This document shows positions 7,651 through 9,845 of a stretch of DNA of 9,845 nt, one piece after another. Each line of letters opens with the position of its first letter. The stretch's first letter is position 1. The notes beneath the pieces are model-generated. The model was not told the origin of the DNA. It worked only from the letters and a program-made list of their open reading frames with translations, and did no database searches. The position numbers were made by a program, and so were the translations under genes. Source of the stretch: Mesotoga sp. UBA6090 (GTDB taxonomy: Bacteria; Thermotogota; Thermotogae; Petrotogales; Kosmotogaceae); assembly GCF_002435945.1 (NCBI RefSeq), contig NZ_DIXC01000046.1, positions 1,650 through 11,494 of the forward strand, written 5' to 3'.

Positions 7651-7656
7651 ATTAAG
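7651..7656. repeat. Right copy of the IS target-site duplication, ATTAAG
   Basis: ATTAAG lies directly outside the right inverted repeat. Joining it to the left copy reconstructs the empty site, in which the hairpin at 7660 would lie three bases beyond the hexamer. Confidence 0.85.
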
Positions 7657-7659
7657 GCA

Positions 7660-7677
7660 CAGAAATTCCGATTTCTG
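7660..7677. other. 7-bp hairpin next to the IS insertion site
   Basis: CAGAAAT and ATTTCTG form a perfect stem around the loop TCCG, starting three bases beyond the right target duplication. It lies between the two convergent genes. Neither strand has a T-run after it, so it is not a textbook terminator, but it could be a 3'-end structure that attracted the IS. Confidence 0.5.
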
Positions 7678-7693
7678 CCACGTCTCCTCACGC

Positions 7694-7730
7694 CTGCGGG
7701 CTACTTCGTGCCCGGCGCTCGAAGCCGCAG
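7694..7730. other. GC-rich stem-loop past the SUMF gene stop
   Basis: CTGCGG (7694-7699) pairs with CCGCAG (7725-7730) and CTTCG (7704-7708) pairs with CGAAG (7720-7724), with a 4-base bulge on one side and an 11-base loop. By hand count 36 of the 50 bases at 7681-7730 are G or C, far above the surroundings. It begins 34 bases after the minus-strand stop. No T-run follows on either strand. It may be a terminator of unusual form, or the hairpin that accompanies DGR target genes. Confidence 0.5.
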
Positions 7731-7764
7731 CACAGGGTAAAAACGTAAAAAGGCTAAAGTGTAA

Positions 7765-9845
7765 TCAGGGCACCGTCCTTGCAATACGGAACCCAAGGTT
7801 GTTGCGCATGAAAGTGGGCGAGAAGTTGCCGCGATTCGCTACCCGCGCGACCGTCGCAAGGTTGCTCCAGCCGCCGCCACGATCCACCCGGCCGGAACCA
7901 CTATCATTGTAGGGGTTTGTCTTTGCCGAACTGGAGTAGTGACCATACCTGTCGCTACACCATTCCCACACGTTTCCGGACATATCATATATACCCAGCT
8001 CGTTTGGCGTTTTCTTCCCAACTTCCTGTGTCTTGCTTCCCAAGTTCAAACCATACCAGGCTACTTTATCTACGTTGTCGCTACCAGAATACTTGTATCC
8101 CTTGCTCTTGTTTCCTCCCCTTGCTGCGTATTCCCATTCAGCTTCTGTTGGTAGCCTGTATCCTACTACATTTGCTGGATCAGCTGTTATTCTTCCGTCC
8201 TTGTCCAACAGATTACCATCATTGTCATACGCTTTGGGGAGTTTATCTTTCTCGCTCAGCCAGTTGCAGAAGCCTATCGCATCATCCCAACTCACGTTGA
8301 TTACAGGTCTCTGTCCCCTACCCCAGTCTTCGTCTTTCGGTTTGCTCCTGCCGGTAGCCTCACAGAAATCGTCGTATTCGTCGAAAGTTATTTCGTACTT
8401 GCCCAGATAGAAGTCATATGTAAAGGTTACTTTGTGAGTTGGTTTTTCATCACTCTCTCCATCACCCCAGGTATCGCCCATCGTGAAGCTTCCTCTTTCG
8501 ACAAGAACCATAGGAGGTACTGAACTGCTAGAAAGATGTCCTTGTAAGCTCATTACTGCTATTGCAATAGTCACAAGTACGGTGAAAAATATGAACAGCG
8601 GCAATGCTATCCGTCTCTTCTTGACAGGTGTTTCATGATGGTCTATCTTTTCTCCTTGATGAATTGTCTGCAATTCTTGTTCTTCACTGTGCGTTTCGTT
8701 GACATAATTATCTGCTTTTCCATCATTTGTTTCTTCTGTATTTTCCTTTGCAACTACACTTTCCCCTTTTCTGCTTTTGCTGGTCTTGTTAATACCATCT
8801 TCTGAAATCTCTTTTGACTCTGCTGTATCCTCAAATACCGTTCTGCATATACGAAACCCGATGTAACTATACGAACCAGTAGGGAGCTTCCCATCTCTAT
8901 TAGCGACCCGCGCACTAGATGCGAAGTCGCTCCAGCTACCACCTCGAGTGACCCTGCTGGAACCACTGCAGTTGTATGGATTTGTCTGCACCGAAATCAA
9001 ATACAAACCATACCGATCAGAACACCATTCCCATACGTTTCCAGACATATCGTAGATTCCAAGCTCGTTGGGTTCTTTCTTTCCCACTTCCTGTGTCTTG
9101 CCCTCTGAGTTTGAATCATACCAGGCAACGTCACCAACGTTATCGCTTCCGGCATATTTGTAGCCTTTGCTTTTGCTCCCTCCTCTAGCCGCATACTCCC
9201 GCTCAGCCTCAGTGGGTAACCTGTAACCTTCTACTTTAGACGGATCTGTTGTTATATCTCCATTTTTATCCAGCAGATTTCCTTCACTATCATAGGTTTT
9301 GGCAAGCCCTTCCTTTTCACTCAACCAGTTGCAGTAGGATATTACGTGCCACCAGCTCACGTTGATTACAGGTCTCTGTCCCCTCTCCCATCCTTCGTCT
9401 TTCGGTCTGCTTCTTCCGGTCTCATCGCAGAACAAGTCGTACTCTTCGAAGGTCACCTGGAATCTACCTATGAGAAAACTATTTGTTAGTATGACTTCAT
9501 GGACTGGTCTACAATAGATTTCCAGGTCTTCAACTTCATCCCCCATCATGAAGCTGCCTTTTTCTACCAGGACCACTGAATGCTCTATCCTGCTCGTAGA
9601 ATTCAAGGGAGGCATACTTGCAGAAGTATCTATAGATTTGTTTTGCCTGGAGATTTGTAGGTCCTGTTCGCTCGTCTTCTCATCTTGCTGAATGATTTGG
9701 GGCTGCTGCTCCTCTTGCTCTTTCTCAGGGTAAACGACGTCTTCTGTCTTATCTTCGGGGGCTTCTTGCTGGATATCACGAAGTGTTTCTTCTGCCTTTT
9801 CTTCTTCAATCTCTTCTTTCATTTCCTCGCTAATCTTATCTGCTG
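7765..9845 (-). CDS. Membrane protein with two SUMF1/FGE-like domains, N-terminus outside window
   Basis: The first in-window ATG is at 9822, giving 685 residues to the TGA at 7765-7767. The frame stays open to the right edge, and GAGG sits only two bases before that ATG, too close to be a good Shine-Dalgarno, so the protein probably starts outside. Numbered from that ATG: residues 1-80 are acidic and Q/E-rich; 83-328 are a first FGE-sulfatase domain; 329-404 are a charged linker ending in KKRR; 405-425 are one transmembrane helix; 438-683 are a second FGE-like domain. Family marks appear twice: GYRLPTEAE.EYAARGG, ELGIYDMSGNVWEW and a closing RGG.W ... GFRI. The two cysteines that make formylglycine in true FGE are absent, so this is probably a C-type-lectin-fold binding or scaffold protein, not a sulfatase activator. 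By the positive-inside rule the first domain is cytosolic and the second faces outside. Confidence 0.88.
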   Translation of the reverse strand, partial: ADKISEEMKEEIEEEKAEETLRDIQQEAPEDKTEDVVYPEKEQEEQQPQIIQQDEKTSEQDLQISRQNKSIDTSASMPPLNSTSRIEHSVVLVEKGSFMMGDEVEDLEIYCRPVHEVILTNSFLIGRFQVTFEEYDLFCDETGRSRPKDEGWERGQRPVINVSWWHVISYCNWLSEKEGLAKTYDSEGNLLDKNGDITTDPSKVEGYRLPTEAEREYAARGGSKSKGYKYAGSDNVGDVAWYDSNSEGKTQEVGKKEPNELGIYDMSGNVWEWCSDRYGLYLISVQTNPYNCSGSSRVTRGGSWSDFASSARVANRDGKLPTGSYSYIGFRICRTVFEDTAESKEISEDGINKTSKSRKGESVVAKENTEETNDGKADNYVNETHSEEQELQTIHQGEKIDHHETPVKKRRIALPLFIFFTVLVTIAIAVMSLQGHLSSSSVPPMVLVERGSFTMGDTWGDGESDEKPTHKVTFTYDFYLGKYEITFDEYDDFCEATGRSKPKDEDWGRGQRPVINVSWDDAIGFCNWLSEKDKLPKAYDNDGNLLDKDGRITADPANVVGYRLPTEAEWEYAARGGNKSKGYKYSGSDNVDKVAWYGLNLGSKTQEVGKKTPNELGIYDMSGNVWEWCSDRYGHYSSSAKTNPYNDSGSGRVDRGGGWSNLATVARVANRGNFSPTFMRNNLGFRIARTVP
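7768..7902 (-). other. Candidate DGR-type variable region at the SUMF gene 3' end
   Basis: Residues 641-685 have the layout RV.RGG.W...A..AR.ANR....P.....N.GFR, the form taken by variable regions of lectin-fold DGR targets. Eleven of 21 candidate variable codons end in C (GGC, AGC, AAC, GTC, TTC), as expected from mutating the adenines of AAC. The matching segment of the first domain has 8 of 21, so this test is weak alone. By hand count 67 of 100 bases at 7801-7900 are G or C, against 55 of 100 in the first-domain counterpart (8861-8960), and arginines here are mostly CGN whereas neighbouring genes mostly use AGA. No template repeat or reverse transcriptase is in the window. Confidence 0.35.

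Noticed and set aside
7559..7912. Plus-strand open frame of 117 codons crossing the IS end and the SUMF gene 3' end
   Set aside because: It crosses the insertion boundary and the opposite strand of a real gene. Its length comes from the GC-rich segment lacking stops.
7765..9822. ATG at 9822 as the certain start of the SUMF gene
   Set aside because: The frame is open to the window edge and GAGG is only two bases from the ATG, so a start outside the window is at least as likely.
7765..9845. Working formylglycine-generating enzyme (sulfatase activator)
   Set aside because: Both domains lack the cysteine pair in the segment after RGG.W that forms the copper and catalytic site, and no sulfatase gene is nearby.
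1..9845. CRISPR array, tRNA or rRNA genes
   Set aside because: No regularly spaced short DNA repeats with unique spacers and no tRNA or rRNA signatures were seen on either strand.

Overview
The window looks like an accessory region of a bacterial chromosome. Arginine is written mostly as AGA/AGG, the coding strands are rich in GA, the ribosome binding site is a strong AGGAGGT, and the gene families fit a Thermotogota bacterium, perhaps a Mesotoga or Kosmotoga relative. That placement is an impression from codon style and gene content; no taxonomic marker gene is present.

Layout. (1) Positions 1-3683, plus strand: the 3' part of a very large STAND-type regulatory ATPase (end of a DUF4062-like domain, charged helical linker, NACHT-like NTPase, then nine 48-residue TPR-like repeats). 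Its true N-terminus lies left of the window. (2) Positions 3724-5556, plus strand, 40 bases downstream with a perfect Shine-Dalgarno: a two-helix membrane protein with two TrkA-N/RCK-like Rossmann domains and a C-terminal RyR domain. These two genes probably form one operon and are the best candidate for an undescribed signalling or anti-phage system: a cytosolic NLR-like sensor paired with a membrane effector that resembles a ligand-gated channel but has no selectivity filter. (3) Positions 5711-7650: a complete insertion sequence of the IS1634 type, 1940 bp, with 17-bp imperfect inverted repeats and a 6-bp target duplication (ATTAAG). It carries a minus-strand DDE transposase with a promoter that implies a leaderless mRNA. 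(4) Positions 7765-9845, minus strand: a membrane protein with two SUMF1/FGE-like (C-type-lectin-fold) domains, one on each side of a single transmembrane helix. It runs off the right edge.

The insertion sequence landed between the convergent 3' ends of the membrane-protein gene and the SUMF gene, three bases from a small hairpin, and broke no gene. Without it those two genes would end roughly 260 bases apart. The bases outside the IS in that gap (5557-5704 and 7657-7764) hold no convincing gene, only one orphan promoter-like sequence and two hairpins.

A second point of interest is the 3' end of the SUMF gene. Its last ~130 bases and the stretch just past the stop codon are far more GC-rich than the rest, the encoded segment has the layout of a diversity-generating retroelement (DGR) variable region, and a GC-rich stem-loop lies 34 bases past the stop. 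No reverse transcriptase or template repeat is in the window, so this remains a hypothesis.
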